Source: Lachnospiraceae bacterium
GTDB taxonomy: Bacteria; Bacillota; Clostridia; Lachnospirales; Lachnospiraceae
Assembly: GCA_021199235.1 (NCBI GenBank)
Contig: JAJQIL010000128.1
Span: forward strand, 1 to 37,705
Length of the DNA stretch: 37,705 nt
Direction: 5' to 3'
In this document: positions 22,387 through 29,531 of the stretch, one piece after another
Position numbering within the stretch: the first letter of the stretch is position 1
Layout of the letters: each line of letters opens with the position of its first letter
Program-made: the position numbers and the translations under genes
The notes under the pieces: generated by a model
What the model saw: only the letters and a program-made list of their open reading frames with translations
What the model was told of the DNA's origin: nothing
Database searches by the model: none

Positions 22387-23210
22387 ATGTCCTGTATTGC
22401 GGAGATAAAAATATAGAAGACGGACTGGTGATTTCTGTTCTGTCCTTGCTGAAGCATACAGCGGAACCCCTGCATATTTTTGTGATGACGATGGATCTGG
22501 TACTTAAGACCGGGAGGATCCGGCCTGTTTCTCAGGAGACCATCGGCTATCTGGATAATCTTCTCAAAAAACAGAATGAGGGAAATTCGGCTGTCCGAAT
22601 TGATGCCACGGAACTGTTTCGCGCCGCGCCGCCGCTGGCAAATATGGAAACACGCTTCACACCCTGCTGCATGCTGCGGCTGTATGCGGACCTGATACCG
22701 GATATGCCGGATCGTATTCTGTATCTGGATAATGACGTTGTCTGCAGGAAGGGTTTTGAAGGCTTTTACCATCAGGAAATGTCGGATTTTGAACTGGCCG
22801 GTGTCCCTGATTATTATGGGAAATGGTTCTTTCGGAAGAACCTGTTTCATATGGATTATATAAATTCCGGTGTTTTGCTGCTGAATCTGGCCCGCATTCG
22901 GGAAACAGGACTGTTTGCGCAGTGCCGTGCCCTTTGCAGTGAGAAAAAGATGTTTATGCCGGATCAGTCTGCCATTAATAAACTTGCTGCTCAGAAAAAG
23001 CTTTGCTGCAGAATTTATAACGAGCAGCGCAGGCTCCATGAAAAAACGGTATTTCAACATTTTACAACGAGCTTCCGCTTTTTTCCATGGGTGCACACTT
23101 TGACTGTAAAACCCTGGCAGATAAAACAGGTACATGAAAAGCTGAAGCTGCACGAATATGATGATATTTTGCAGGAATATACTGCTGTTATGGCAGAATT
23201 GAAAGGATAA
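22383..23210 (+). CDS. Glycosyltransferase family 8 protein
   Basis: The 275-residue protein is a GT-A fold, GT8-type enzyme: the N-terminal strand Met-Asn-Val-Leu-Tyr-Cys-Gly-Asp, the metal- and nucleotide-sugar-binding Asp116-Asn-Asp118 in Leu-Tyr-Leu-Asp-Asn-Asp-Val, and Tyr-Ile-Asn-Ser-Gly-Val-Leu-Leu-Leu-Asn. The second half contains Pro-Asp-Gln-Ser-Ala-Ile-Asn, typical of LPS galactosyl/glucosyltransferase-like bacterial GT8. The C terminus has the Gln-His-Phe and Lys-Pro-Trp found in the family. Its start overlaps the acyltransferase stop as ATGA, with AAAGGAGGC upstream. Acceptor and sugar are unknown. Confidence 0.9.
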   Translation: MNVLYCGDKNIEDGLVISVLSLLKHTAEPLHIFVMTMDLVLKTGRIRPVSQETIGYLDNLLKKQNEGNSAVRIDATELFRAAPPLANMETRFTPCCMLRLYADLIPDMPDRILYLDNDVVCRKGFEGFYHQEMSDFELAGVPDYYGKWFFRKNLFHMDYINSGVLLLNLARIRETGLFAQCRALCSEKKMFMPDQSAINKLAAQKKLCCRIYNEQRRLHEKTVFQHFTTSFRFFPWVHTLTVKPWQIKQVHEKLKLHEYDDILQEYTAVMAELKG

Positions 23211-23522
23211 TTGTCCAGATTTGCCGTCAAAATAAACAACCGTTTCCCACCGATTTTTTGTGAAATACGTCTGTTGCTTTTTAAGATAAAAATCAGTAGA
23301 ATACTTGGCAGCGTTCAAAAGTATAATTGAATAATAAACACATGAATGACACAAGTAGTGCTATGCACGTAAATCTGATCACGGAATTATGTAATAACTG
23401 ATCTGGTTGCGTGATAGATGCTTGTGTTTTTTGTTGTTTTATTGGACAGTGCTCAGTCATTTGAGACTCCTGTTATGCTTTTAAGAATGGTTACACAGAT
23501 TAAAAAAGAAGGAGAAAAAGAG
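23211..23522. other. Intergenic region before DUF2798 gene
   Basis: This 312-bp AT-rich gap holds no convincing gene. ATCACG at about 23376 and CGTGAT at about 23409 form a loose inverted repeat, and the ribosome site GAAGGAG lies at its right end. I see no strong promoter; the frame open from 23418 is not supported before the ATG at 23523. Confidence 0.4.
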
Positions 23523-24059
23523 ATGCCCAAGAATCAGTTTCAGCGAATGATTTTCGCACTTATCACTGTCATTATTACCGTACATGGATATGTATTCTAC
23601 AGCCTGTATGTTATTAACGGAGCGACACTCATGGAAGTGACCGGCGCCGATAGCGTCCTTCATGCCATCCAGGCGCAGGGCGGTGTGTACATGTTCGGTC
23701 GGATGCTGCCCATCTGGGCGCTGATCCTGATTGAGTTTTGCTTTGCCTATGCGCTGGAGTGTATGCTCGGAAGTCCGTGCTCGTTCAAGCTCGCCTGCAT
23801 GAACTTCGACCCGAAGGAGACTCATCCGGTAATTTTTGAAAGCGCTGTCATATGCGCAACGGTCGGCTTGATGGTTCCCACGATGAGCTTTCTGGCTGCT
23901 CTGTTTTACTATCCGTATTACAATGGCTTCCATATCCTGACATTCCTGGCGAACTGGCTGAAGCTGGTATGCTATAATTTCCCATTTGCATTTTTCAGCC
24001 AGCTGTTCTTCATCCAGCCGTTGGTAAGAACCATTTTTAAAAAGATCTTTCGTCAGTAA
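23523..24059 (+). CDS. DUF2798 membrane protein
   Basis: This 178-residue protein has four predicted membrane helices arranged as two related halves, each with a polar motif; the first begins Phe-Ala-Leu-Ile-Thr-Val-Ile-Ile-Thr-Val-His-Gly-Tyr-Val-Phe and the second Ile-Cys-Ala-Thr-Val-Gly-Leu-Met-Val-Pro-Thr-Met-Ser. That duplicated two-helix pattern with Asn-Trp and Pro-Phe-Ala-Phe near the second pair fits DUF2798. The function is unknown. The ATG at 23523 follows AAGAAGGAGAAAAAG; the frame is open to 23418 but without a ribosome site. A strong hairpin follows the stop. It stands alone between unrelated genes. Confidence 0.8.
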   Translation: MPKNQFQRMIFALITVIITVHGYVFYSLYVINGATLMEVTGADSVLHAIQAQGGVYMFGRMLPIWALILIEFCFAYALECMLGSPCSFKLACMNFDPKETHPVIFESAVICATVGLMVPTMSFLAALFYYPYYNGFHILTFLANWLKLVCYNFPFAFFSQLFFIQPLVRTIFKKIFRQ

Positions 24060-24084
24060 AAAAACTGACTATATGGTAAAACAA

Positions 24085-24112
24085 CAGGCCGGATAGCTTC
24101 TTATCCGGCCTG
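24085..24112 (+). terminator. Strong hairpin after DUF2798 gene
   Basis: CAGGCCGGATA and TATCCGGCCTG form a perfect 11-bp stem with a short loop. Only a weak T run follows, so termination is probable but not certain. It marks the left border of the accessory region. Confidence 0.6.
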
Positions 24113-24228
24113 AAGATCGTTTAGTGCGTGATTCTGTTATTATTTTGTCTGCTCAAACAGCCATTCCCTTTTACGCAAGGCCAGAGACATCGGATTGCTG
24201 CGGGATGCGTTCAGAGGCTGCTACGGCT

Positions 24229-24909
24229 ATGCATTTGAGTACGAGGGATGAAATTTTTTCCGCAATGGTTGTATATGGTTTCCTGAACTACGAGGATGGA
24301 AAGGTTCATATCCCGAATAAGGAATTGATGGATGAGTTCGCTAAGACCATCCGCAGGGAGAAGAAGCTGGGCTATATCTATGATCTGGCTAATGCGTCAG
24401 GTCGAATGCTTCAGGCAACATTAGCCGGTGATACGAAGACTATGGAAGAAATTCTGCAATTTGCTCACGAATTGTCCTTAGTCCCGCGAGGGACTGAGGA
24501 CGCAGGCCGCACCATCGCGCAAAGCGCGATTCTACATGGTGCGGCTCTCCTGTATACCGAGGCCCCTCTCCTGAATTATAATAATGAGACAGAATTGACA
24601 GCGATTGTGAACCTTGTTTATCTGGCTGCGAGGGATAACTATTATGTAGAGAGGGAGAATAAGGCCGGTGAAGGATATGCAGATTTTATTTTCTATCCTG
24701 AAAGACAAGGCGATGATGGAATTATTCTGGAACTGAAAGTTGATGATACTCCCGAAGCTGCTATCCGGCAGATTAAAGAAAAGAAGTATATGCTGAAATT
24801 TCAGGGTAAGCTGGCAGAAAAGAAACGGCATACAGGCCGAATATTAATGGTAGGAATCGGCTACGATAAGAAGCGCAAGGACCACCATTGTAAGATTGAA
24901 ATATTCTGA
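24229..24909 (+). pseudogene. C-terminal fragment of AAA-ATPase-like/PD-(D/E)XK protein
   Basis: Residues from Arg-Asp-Glu-Ile-Phe-Ser-Ala-Met-Val-Val-Tyr-Gly-Phe-Leu onward match the C-terminal half of the large family with an N-terminal AAA-ATPase-like domain and a C-terminal PD-(D/E)XK nuclease domain (Tyr-Ala-Asp-Phe-Ile-Phe-Tyr-Pro, then Ile-Leu-Glu-Leu-Lys-Val). The whole ATPase part, about 300 residues, is missing; upstream to 24124 the frame is open but unrelated. The middle is further changed by about 28 extra residues between Phe-Ala-His and Thr-Glu-Ala-Pro-Leu-Leu-Asn-Tyr, encoded by paired hairpins. The nuclease core is intact, so a short product could be made, but a decayed remnant is more likely. 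Confidence 0.75.
24470..24553 (-). mobile_element. Palindromic element, subtype B, in nuclease fragment
   Basis: GTCCTTAGTCCC/GGGACTGAGGAC (24474-24485/24490-24501) forms a 12-bp hairpin with one G-T pair. Next to it GCCGCACCAT/ATGGTGCGGC (24506-24515/24536-24545) is the outer stem of a nested palindrome with inner CGCGC-AAA-GCGCG and spacer ATTCTAC. Read on the minus strand, order and spacing match the GH43 copy, with different stem sequences. About 84 bp are added in frame; clear flanking repeats are not seen. Confidence 0.65.
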
Positions 24910-24969
24910 CATACTTGAGGTTTCCCGATGTTCTGCTAATATATCAAATGTATATAGATGAACAAGGTT

Positions 24970-25025
24970 AACATACTGTTTCAGATGATGATTCTGTTTT
25001 AGGAACAGGTGCTAACCTTGAAGCA
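24970..25025. repeat. 8-bp inverted repeat before the small gene at 25046
   Basis: CAAGGTTA near 24962 and TAACCTTG near 25013 are perfect complements about 40 bases apart in the leader of the gene at 25046. It may be an operator pair or long-range RNA stem. Confidence 0.4.
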
Positions 25026-25045
25026 GGATAAAGGAGGGAATGTTC

Positions 25046-25318
25046 ATGAATCGACAGTTTATGGCAGAATATTTTGATAAGGTTTACGATGAACCTGTTT
25101 CTGCTGCGGTAGAAGATGACGAGGAGTATCGGAAACTCAATGAAGAATTTTATCAGAAAGAACAGGAATTTGAGAAGATGCTTGGGGGTCCGAACAGTAA
25201 AGAATATGGACTCTTTGATGAACTGATGACAAAATCCGATGAATTGTGGGAGCACGTTGTGAAAGGGGCATATCTGATGGGAGCAAGAGATCGGGAGAGA
25301 ATGCTTCGGTTAATGTAA
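25046..25318 (+). CDS. Small DUF6809-like protein
   Basis: The 90-residue acidic, fully helical protein resembles the one at 6686 in size and layout: two amphipathic helices with Leu-Asn-Glu-Glu-Phe and Phe-Glu-Lys-Met-Leu, then a final helix with Gly-Ala-Tyr-Leu-Met-Gly-Ala-Arg. I place it tentatively in DUF6809. The ATG at 25046 is preferred over one at 25040 because AAGGAGGGA is then properly spaced. It follows the nuclease fragment by 136 bp and is followed by an unrelated secreted protein with its own promoter. Confidence 0.7.
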   Translation: MNRQFMAEYFDKVYDEPVSAAVEDDEEYRKLNEEFYQKEQEFEKMLGGPNSKEYGLFDELMTKSDELWEHVVKGAYLMGARDRERMLRLM

Positions 25319-25398
25319 ATTTGATCAGCGATAGATGGCTAACGGCCTTCAGCTAATGAAAATCTCAGTATTTTCTCAAGCTGCAGGCTGTTTTCTTA

Positions 25399-25427
25399 TT
25401 GAAAAAGAAGGCCGAACGGTATATATT
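25399..25427 (+). promoter_or_regulatory. Promoter of the secreted transglutaminase-like gene
   Basis: TTGAAA at 25399-25404 and TATATT at 25422-25427 with a 17-bp spacer. GGCCTTC near 25341 and GAAGGCC near 25407 are complementary, the latter inside the spacer. Confidence 0.6.
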
Positions 25428-25465
25428 TTAAACTGTAAATACCATGGAGGAAGGGAAAAACAGGT

Positions 25466-26287
25466 ATGAAAAAGGAAAATAATGTAAAGGCTTATTTACT
25501 GAATTTATTTATTCCAGTTGCTTTTCTGTTAGGGACAATTTTTTTGGCTTCTTTGATAGCAATGCCACAGGCATCTGTTGTGAGAGCAGAAGAGGCGGAG
25601 ACTCAGGAGACAGAAGCTGCATATACTGGATGGAAGACTGTTGATAATTACAAGTATTACTACGTGAATGGGAAAAAGACGACCGGATGGAAGAAAATTT
25701 CCGGAAAGTATTACTATTTCAGTAGTGCAGGCAGACTGCAGACAAATAAAATTGTTGGCAGTAAGAAGAAAGGCTATTATTATGTAGATAAAACGGGAGT
25801 TCGAGTAACAACATCCCAGATTAAATATGCGGTCGCATTTGTTGTAAAAAATTCTAAAAGCAGTCAGACCAGACAGCAACGTTTGAAATCCTGTTTTAAA
25901 GCATTATGCAAGTATCCATATTCGCGTATGTATGATGGAGCGCCTACCGCAAAAACAGCTGCGTCTTATGCTTCATATATGTTCAAAAACAAAACAGGGA
26001 ACTGCTATAGATACGCAGCGGCTATGGTTTACATAGCCAGAGTATTGGGATATGATAGCCGACTTGCTGTCGGAGGCGTTACTTCTTCTTCAACGAGATC
26101 GCTTAGTGCACATGGGTGGTGTGAGGTAAAGATTGGCTCTACATGGAAAATGATTGACTGCAGTATGCAAAGGGCTTATACGAGTAAAAACCTGTTTTTG
26201 GTGAAACGTTCTTCTTATCCATTCCGTTTGCGTTGTGATAAGGTTTATACAATGACGGTCAGCAATGGAAAAGTGAAATGGAAATAA
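25466..26287 (+). CDS. Secreted wall-binding transglutaminase-like protein
   Basis: The 273-residue protein starts with a basic N terminus and a hydrophobic signal helix (residues 9-33, cleavage likely after Val-Val-Arg-Ala near 41). Residues 53-112 form about three choline/wall-binding-type repeats with Gly-Trp-Lys and Tyr-Tyr-Tyr-Val patterns. The C-terminal domain has the transglutaminase-like triad: Cys180 in Gly-Asn-Cys-Tyr-Arg-Tyr, His216 in Ala-His-Gly-Trp-Cys-Glu-Val, Asp231 in Met-Ile-Asp-Cys. Such proteins act outside the cell on wall or protein substrates, as proteases or cross-linkers; the reaction is not known here. GAGGAAGGGAAAAACAGGT precedes the ATG. Confidence 0.85.
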   Translation: MKKENNVKAYLLNLFIPVAFLLGTIFLASLIAMPQASVVRAEEAETQETEAAYTGWKTVDNYKYYYVNGKKTTGWKKISGKYYYFSSAGRLQTNKIVGSKKKGYYYVDKTGVRVTTSQIKYAVAFVVKNSKSSQTRQQRLKSCFKALCKYPYSRMYDGAPTAKTAASYASYMFKNKTGNCYRYAAAMVYIARVLGYDSRLAVGGVTSSSTRSLSAHGWCEVKIGSTWKMIDCSMQRAYTSKNLFLVKRSSYPFRLRCDKVYTMTVSNGKVKWK

Positions 26288-26457
26288 TCTGGATGATTAA
26301 TTTTGAGATGTGCCAACGGATTCCATAAGGTAGCAAAGTTGACCTAACGAAAGTTTCATCATAAGATGAATTCACTTTTTATCAAGCCGACGTAGTGGTT
26401 AATCGACCGGATATACGTTTTGATAGATAAGAAGAATTAAATCAAAGGAGTGGTATG

Positions 26458-26799
26458 ATGAAACAGGACTTGAAAATCCAGACTTTTTTTGATAAGTTCG
26501 GCTCGGAATTTTTAGGGTATTTGGATTCCGCAGGAAAGGTAGACAGCAGTGATGTCAGATATCGAGAATATCTGAATGAGACTGCTGCAATCTACGAGAA
26601 ATATCCGAATGTCAGAAACGTGTTGGATCTGAAAGAACCGCAGTGTCTGACTGCGGAAGAATGTGAAAAACTGCTTACTGTTATTGATGACCGGGAAGCA
26701 ATGGAGAGCATGGAAAGAGAGAACATTTATTTCCAGGGATGTGCAGACAGTATCGCGTATCTACGGAAAATGAAAATGCTGAAAGGCCAACCGGATTAA
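26458..26799 (+). CDS. Hypothetical protein
   Basis: I do not recognise this 113-residue soluble protein. It is mostly helical, with Phe-Phe-Asp-Lys-Phe-Gly-Ser-Glu-Phe at the start and a central segment Leu-Thr-Ala-Glu-Glu-Cys-Glu-Lys-Leu-Leu followed by a helix that contains two Cys. The second ATG (26458) is chosen over 26455 because AAAGGAG then has a spacing of 7. No partner is evident; the neighbours are two secreted proteins. Confidence 0.6.
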   Translation: MKQDLKIQTFFDKFGSEFLGYLDSAGKVDSSDVRYREYLNETAAIYEKYPNVRNVLDLKEPQCLTAEECEKLLTVIDDREAMESMERENIYFQGCADSIAYLRKMKMLKGQPD

Positions 26800-26912
26800 A
26801 GCATCATAAATATGAGTAAGGAGAGAATTTTAGAGAAAAAAAGAGAACCAAAGAGAATGAATATGTGCTATACTTTAAATTGTCAGAAATAGGATGATAG
26901 AAAAAGAGCTGG

Positions 26913-26951
26913 AGCAACCGTCGTAAACGAAAAGTCTGCGGCGGTTTTTCT
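26913..26951 (+). terminator. Terminator before the Big2 gene
   Basis: ACCGTCG pairs with CGGCGGT (one G-T) and is followed by TTTTTC. It lies 120 bp after the hypothetical gene; the 26800-27060 gap contains nothing else clear. Confidence 0.6.
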
Positions 26952-27060
26952 ATATATTGTATGCTGATTGCTCATAATACGGAATGGGTGACAGGCGACA
27001 AAATTGTAATTAAGCGCAGAACAGATTAATATATGGAAAAAGCATTAGGAGGTACGATCG

Positions 27061-27915
27061 ATGGAACGAAATATCCGTAAAGATAAAAACCATGTCGGCT
27101 CTGCACTGCGCTTAGTAATCGCGATTATTATGATGATTCTCTGTTTTCATATGCCGGCGAGCAGTACGATCACGGCGGAAGCCGCTTCGACAAGTGTAAA
27201 AGCACTGACTGTCGGAAAATCGTATACTGTGAGCGGTTATGCAAAGGTGAAGTCTTCCAAAACCTCTGTTGCGACAGCGAAAAAGAAATCGACTAAAAAA
27301 TATAAGGTGACCGCGAAGAAAAAAGGAACTGCCGTGGTGAAGTGCTACAGTGCGTCCGGTAAGCTGGTAAAGAAGATTTATCTGATTGCGACGAATTCTG
27401 CATCATTCAAATACGATACTTCTGCAGTTACATTATCAAAGGGCAGTTCAAAGACGGTCAAGGCAACCGTCCAGAGTGGCTGTACAGTGAAGTACAGTTC
27501 TTCAAAAAAGAGTGTTGCGACGGTAAACAGTAAGGGTAAGATCACGGCGAAAAGCACCGGTACGGCAACTTTATCAGCAAAAGTGTTTTATAAAGGAAAG
27601 CTGCTTAAGACATTTAAGAAAAAAGTGACGGTCACAAACGCTGCTGCCGCCACAGTCACGGCTTCATCTGCGTCAGGCAGCGGCAGTTCTGACAGCAATA
27701 GTTCCGGCAACAGTAGTTCCAGCAGCAGTACTTCGAATAACACAAATGGCACTACTTCTTCATCTGGTTCTGCCGGAACAACATCGACTGCACCGACTCT
27801 TTCCGTATCCTATGATACTTCTGCCTTGACAATCTCGCCGGGAAAGTCGGTAACAGCGAAAGCTACCGTGACAAGCGGTTATAAGGTAGCATATAGTTCG
27901 TCCGATCACTTATAG
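27061..27915 (+). CDS. Secreted Big2-type Ig-like protein, C-terminally cut
   Basis: The 284-residue product begins with a signal peptide (hydrophobic core about residues 16-34, Ala-Glu-Ala-Ala near 42). Two bacterial Ig-like (Big2) units follow, with repeated Ser-Val-Ala-Thr-(Ala/Val) and Gly-Thr-Ala; then a Ser/Gly/Asn/Thr linker of about 50 residues; then the start of another Big2 unit. That unit stops abruptly at Tyr-Ser-Ser-Ser-Asp-His-Leu, where the next residues should be Ser-Val-Ala-Thr. The break coincides with the start of a conjugation-protein fragment in another frame. The gene has therefore lost its 3' part by rearrangement. AGGAGGTACGATCG precedes the ATG. Confidence 0.75.
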   Translation: MERNIRKDKNHVGSALRLVIAIIMMILCFHMPASSTITAEAASTSVKALTVGKSYTVSGYAKVKSSKTSVATAKKKSTKKYKVTAKKKGTAVVKCYSASGKLVKKIYLIATNSASFKYDTSAVTLSKGSSKTVKATVQSGCTVKYSSSKKSVATVNSKGKITAKSTGTATLSAKVFYKGKLLKTFKKKVTVTNAAAATVTASSASGSGSSDSNSSGNSSSSSSTSNNTNGTTSSSGSAGTTSTAPTLSVSYDTSALTISPGKSVTAKATVTSGYKVAYSSSDHL

Positions 27916-28475
27916 TAAACTCGCTTACACTGGCAACAGGGATTGCCCGGTGCGGCGCGGCACTGGTTACAACAGTATCTGCAGAAGTGACTGCGGATTC
28001 GCCCGACGATGTTTTTGACAGCATCAAGGAAGATCTGGATGATTCCAGCGCGGATGGCGGTACATGGGTAGCGTGCGGACTGATCGCGATGATTGGCGGT
28101 ATCATAGGAGGTCTGGTGATCATTGTCTGCGGCGTGGAGATTATCGTTGCCGCCATGTCCCGGCTTTTTAAGCTGCTGCTGTGTATTCCTTTTGCCCCTG
28201 TGGCGTTTTCCGGTTTTGCAGGCGGCAGGGATTTTTCCCAGTCCGGAATTGCATGGATCAGGACATTTACCGGATATTGTCTGGAGGCACTTGTAATCGT
28301 GCTGGCACTTGCTATCAGCTGTGGATTGTTTGCGGATGCGCCGTCACTTGGCACGGCAGACGGGGCTGTCGGAACCATCCTTCAGATATGCAATTACTGT
28401 CTGCCTATGATTACGGCAGCTGCCTGCGTAAAGGGTGCGGATACGATCGTGCGGCGATGTCTGGGGCTGGGGTGA
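27897..28475 (+). pseudogene. 3' fragment of a TrbL/VirB6-like conjugation gene
   Basis: From the junction near 27897-27905 an open frame without its own start gives about 190 residues of membrane protein: an Ala/Thr-rich stretch, an acidic loop (Asp-Asp-Val-Phe-Asp-Ser-Ile-Lys-Glu-Asp-Leu), then four hydrophobic helices with Phe-Lys-Leu-Leu-Leu-Cys-Ile-Pro-Phe-Ala-Pro-Val-Ala-Phe and the final Arg-Arg-Cys-Leu-Gly-Leu-Gly. This is the C-terminal pattern of the VirB6/TrbL mating-channel protein of Tn1549-type conjugative elements. The 5' part is absent. A GTG at 27987 could start a shorter product but has no good ribosome site. Confidence 0.7.
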
Positions 28476-28522
28476 TGCGTGTAGTAATTCAAATTTCCCA
28501 TAGGAAATCATCAATCAACTGA

Positions 28523-28551
28523 TTGCAGATGATGACAATATATGATACAAT
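28523..28551 (+). promoter_or_regulatory. Promoter of the RelB-PIN module
   Basis: TTGCAG at 28523-28528 and TACAAT at 28546-28551, spacer 17 bp, 73 bp before the antitoxin ATG. Confidence 0.6.
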
Positions 28552-28624
28552 ACATTCACAAAAAAAATTTTGGCATGGTATCTTTCTCTGATTGTCACAG
28601 AATCTGCAGCAGGAGGTGTCGGTA

Positions 28625-28915
28625 ATGGCAAACACATTAGTCCAATTTCGCACGGATGAAAATACAAGGTTAAAAGCGGTTAATATCTGCGAGAAAATAG
28701 GAATTGATCTGCCAACCTATATGCGCATATGTATCTCAAGGCTTGTCCGGGAAAATGGTATTCCTTTCAGCATGAATCTCAATGACAGTAACGACAGTAA
28801 TGCTGTGAAGGCCATGAAAGAGGCAAGTCGCATTGCCGAAGAAAACGGCATATCAGATATGACCCTGGACGAGATTAACGCAGAAATAGCAGACGCGAGG
28901 AAGCAGATGAAATGA
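28625..28915 (+). CDS. RelB/DinJ-family antitoxin
   Basis: This 96-residue protein has the ribbon-helix-helix N terminus of RelB/DinJ antitoxins: Leu-Val-Gln-Phe-Arg-Thr-Asp-Glu (strand), then helices with Ile-Gly-Ile-Asp-Leu-Pro-Thr-Tyr-Met-Arg-Ile, and the typical Gly-Ile-Pro-Phe. The C-terminal half (Asp-Met-Thr-Leu-Asp-Glu-Ile-Asn-Ala-Glu-Ile) is the toxin-binding tail. It would bind its own promoter and neutralise the toxin. The ATG at 28625 follows CAGGAGGTGTCGGTA; the longer frame from 28592 lacks this. Its stop overlaps the next start (ATGA), so the pair is translationally coupled. Confidence 0.9.
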   Translation: MANTLVQFRTDENTRLKAVNICEKIGIDLPTYMRICISRLVRENGIPFSMNLNDSNDSNAVKAMKEASRIAEENGISDMTLDEINAEIADARKQMK

Positions 28916-29334
28916 AAAAATATTATGCGGTCATAGACACGAATGTTTTGGTCTCTGCAATGCTAAAATGGAATTCAGTTCCTGGCAGTGTCATGGAATT
29001 GGCATTTGACGGCCCGATTGTTCCAGTTTTGAATTCGGATATTTTACGGGAATACCGCGAAGTGCTGATGCGCCCCAAATTTCATCTGACAGAAACGATT
29101 GTCAGCAGAGTGCTTGGAAATATAGAGTCTAAAGGAATTTTTGTAGATGCAAAGACACTTGACATAGAATTGCCCGATCCGAAAGACCGGGTGTTTTACG
29201 AGGTTGTGATGGATGAGCGAGAGAAGGAGGATGCCTATCTCATCACAGGTAATACGAAGCATTTTCCTGTTGAACCATTCATCGTGACTCCGAGGCAGAT
29301 GCTGGATATAGTTTTTAGCAATGAGTCAGAATAG
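28912..29334 (+). CDS. PIN-domain toxin (COG1569-like)
   Basis: The 140-residue protein is a PIN-domain RNase of the putative toxin group COG1569: Val-Ile-Asp9-Thr-Asn-Val-Leu-Val at the start, Asp-Ile-Leu-Arg-Glu-Tyr with the second acid, Leu-Pro-Asp-Pro-Lys-Asp-Arg, and Ala-Tyr-Leu-Ile-Thr-Gly-Asn-Thr-Lys-His-Phe. The acidic cluster binds Mg for RNA cleavage; VapC relatives cut tRNA or rRNA. It overlaps the RelB-type antitoxin by four bases. A PIN toxin with a RelB/DinJ antitoxin, rather than VapB, is a known but poorly studied pairing. Confidence 0.9.
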   Translation: MKKYYAVIDTNVLVSAMLKWNSVPGSVMELAFDGPIVPVLNSDILREYREVLMRPKFHLTETIVSRVLGNIESKGIFVDAKTLDIELPDPKDRVFYEVVMDEREKEDAYLITGNTKHFPVEPFIVTPRQMLDIVFSNESE

Positions 29335-29392
29335 GCAGTGTTGATGGTTATTTTCACATGAATAAGCAAGTGCAGTAAATGCCTGGCTGATA

Positions 29393-29430
29393 GAGCAGTG
29401 AGAACATTTTTGTTTTCTCTGCTTTTTTTA
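29393..29430 (+). terminator. Terminator after the PIN toxin
   Basis: AGCAG-GAGAACA and TGTTTTCTC-TGCT form a long stem with a TTTT loop, followed by seven T. A second hairpin, CGAGCAGGA/TCCTGCTCG, lies at about 29438-29471. Confidence 0.75.
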
Positions 29431-29531
29431 TGTGCAGGCGAGCAGGAGCCGTTAAACCGCTTCCTGCTCGATTAAAAAAATACGGAGGATGAATATACAG
29501 TTTTTCCGGTTTATGATAATGGAGGTACAAT

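Noticed and set aside
27987-28475. Stand-alone membrane protein starting at GTG 27987
   Set aside because: The frame and membrane-protein text extend upstream to the junction, and there is no ribosome site, so a truncated conjugation gene is more likely.
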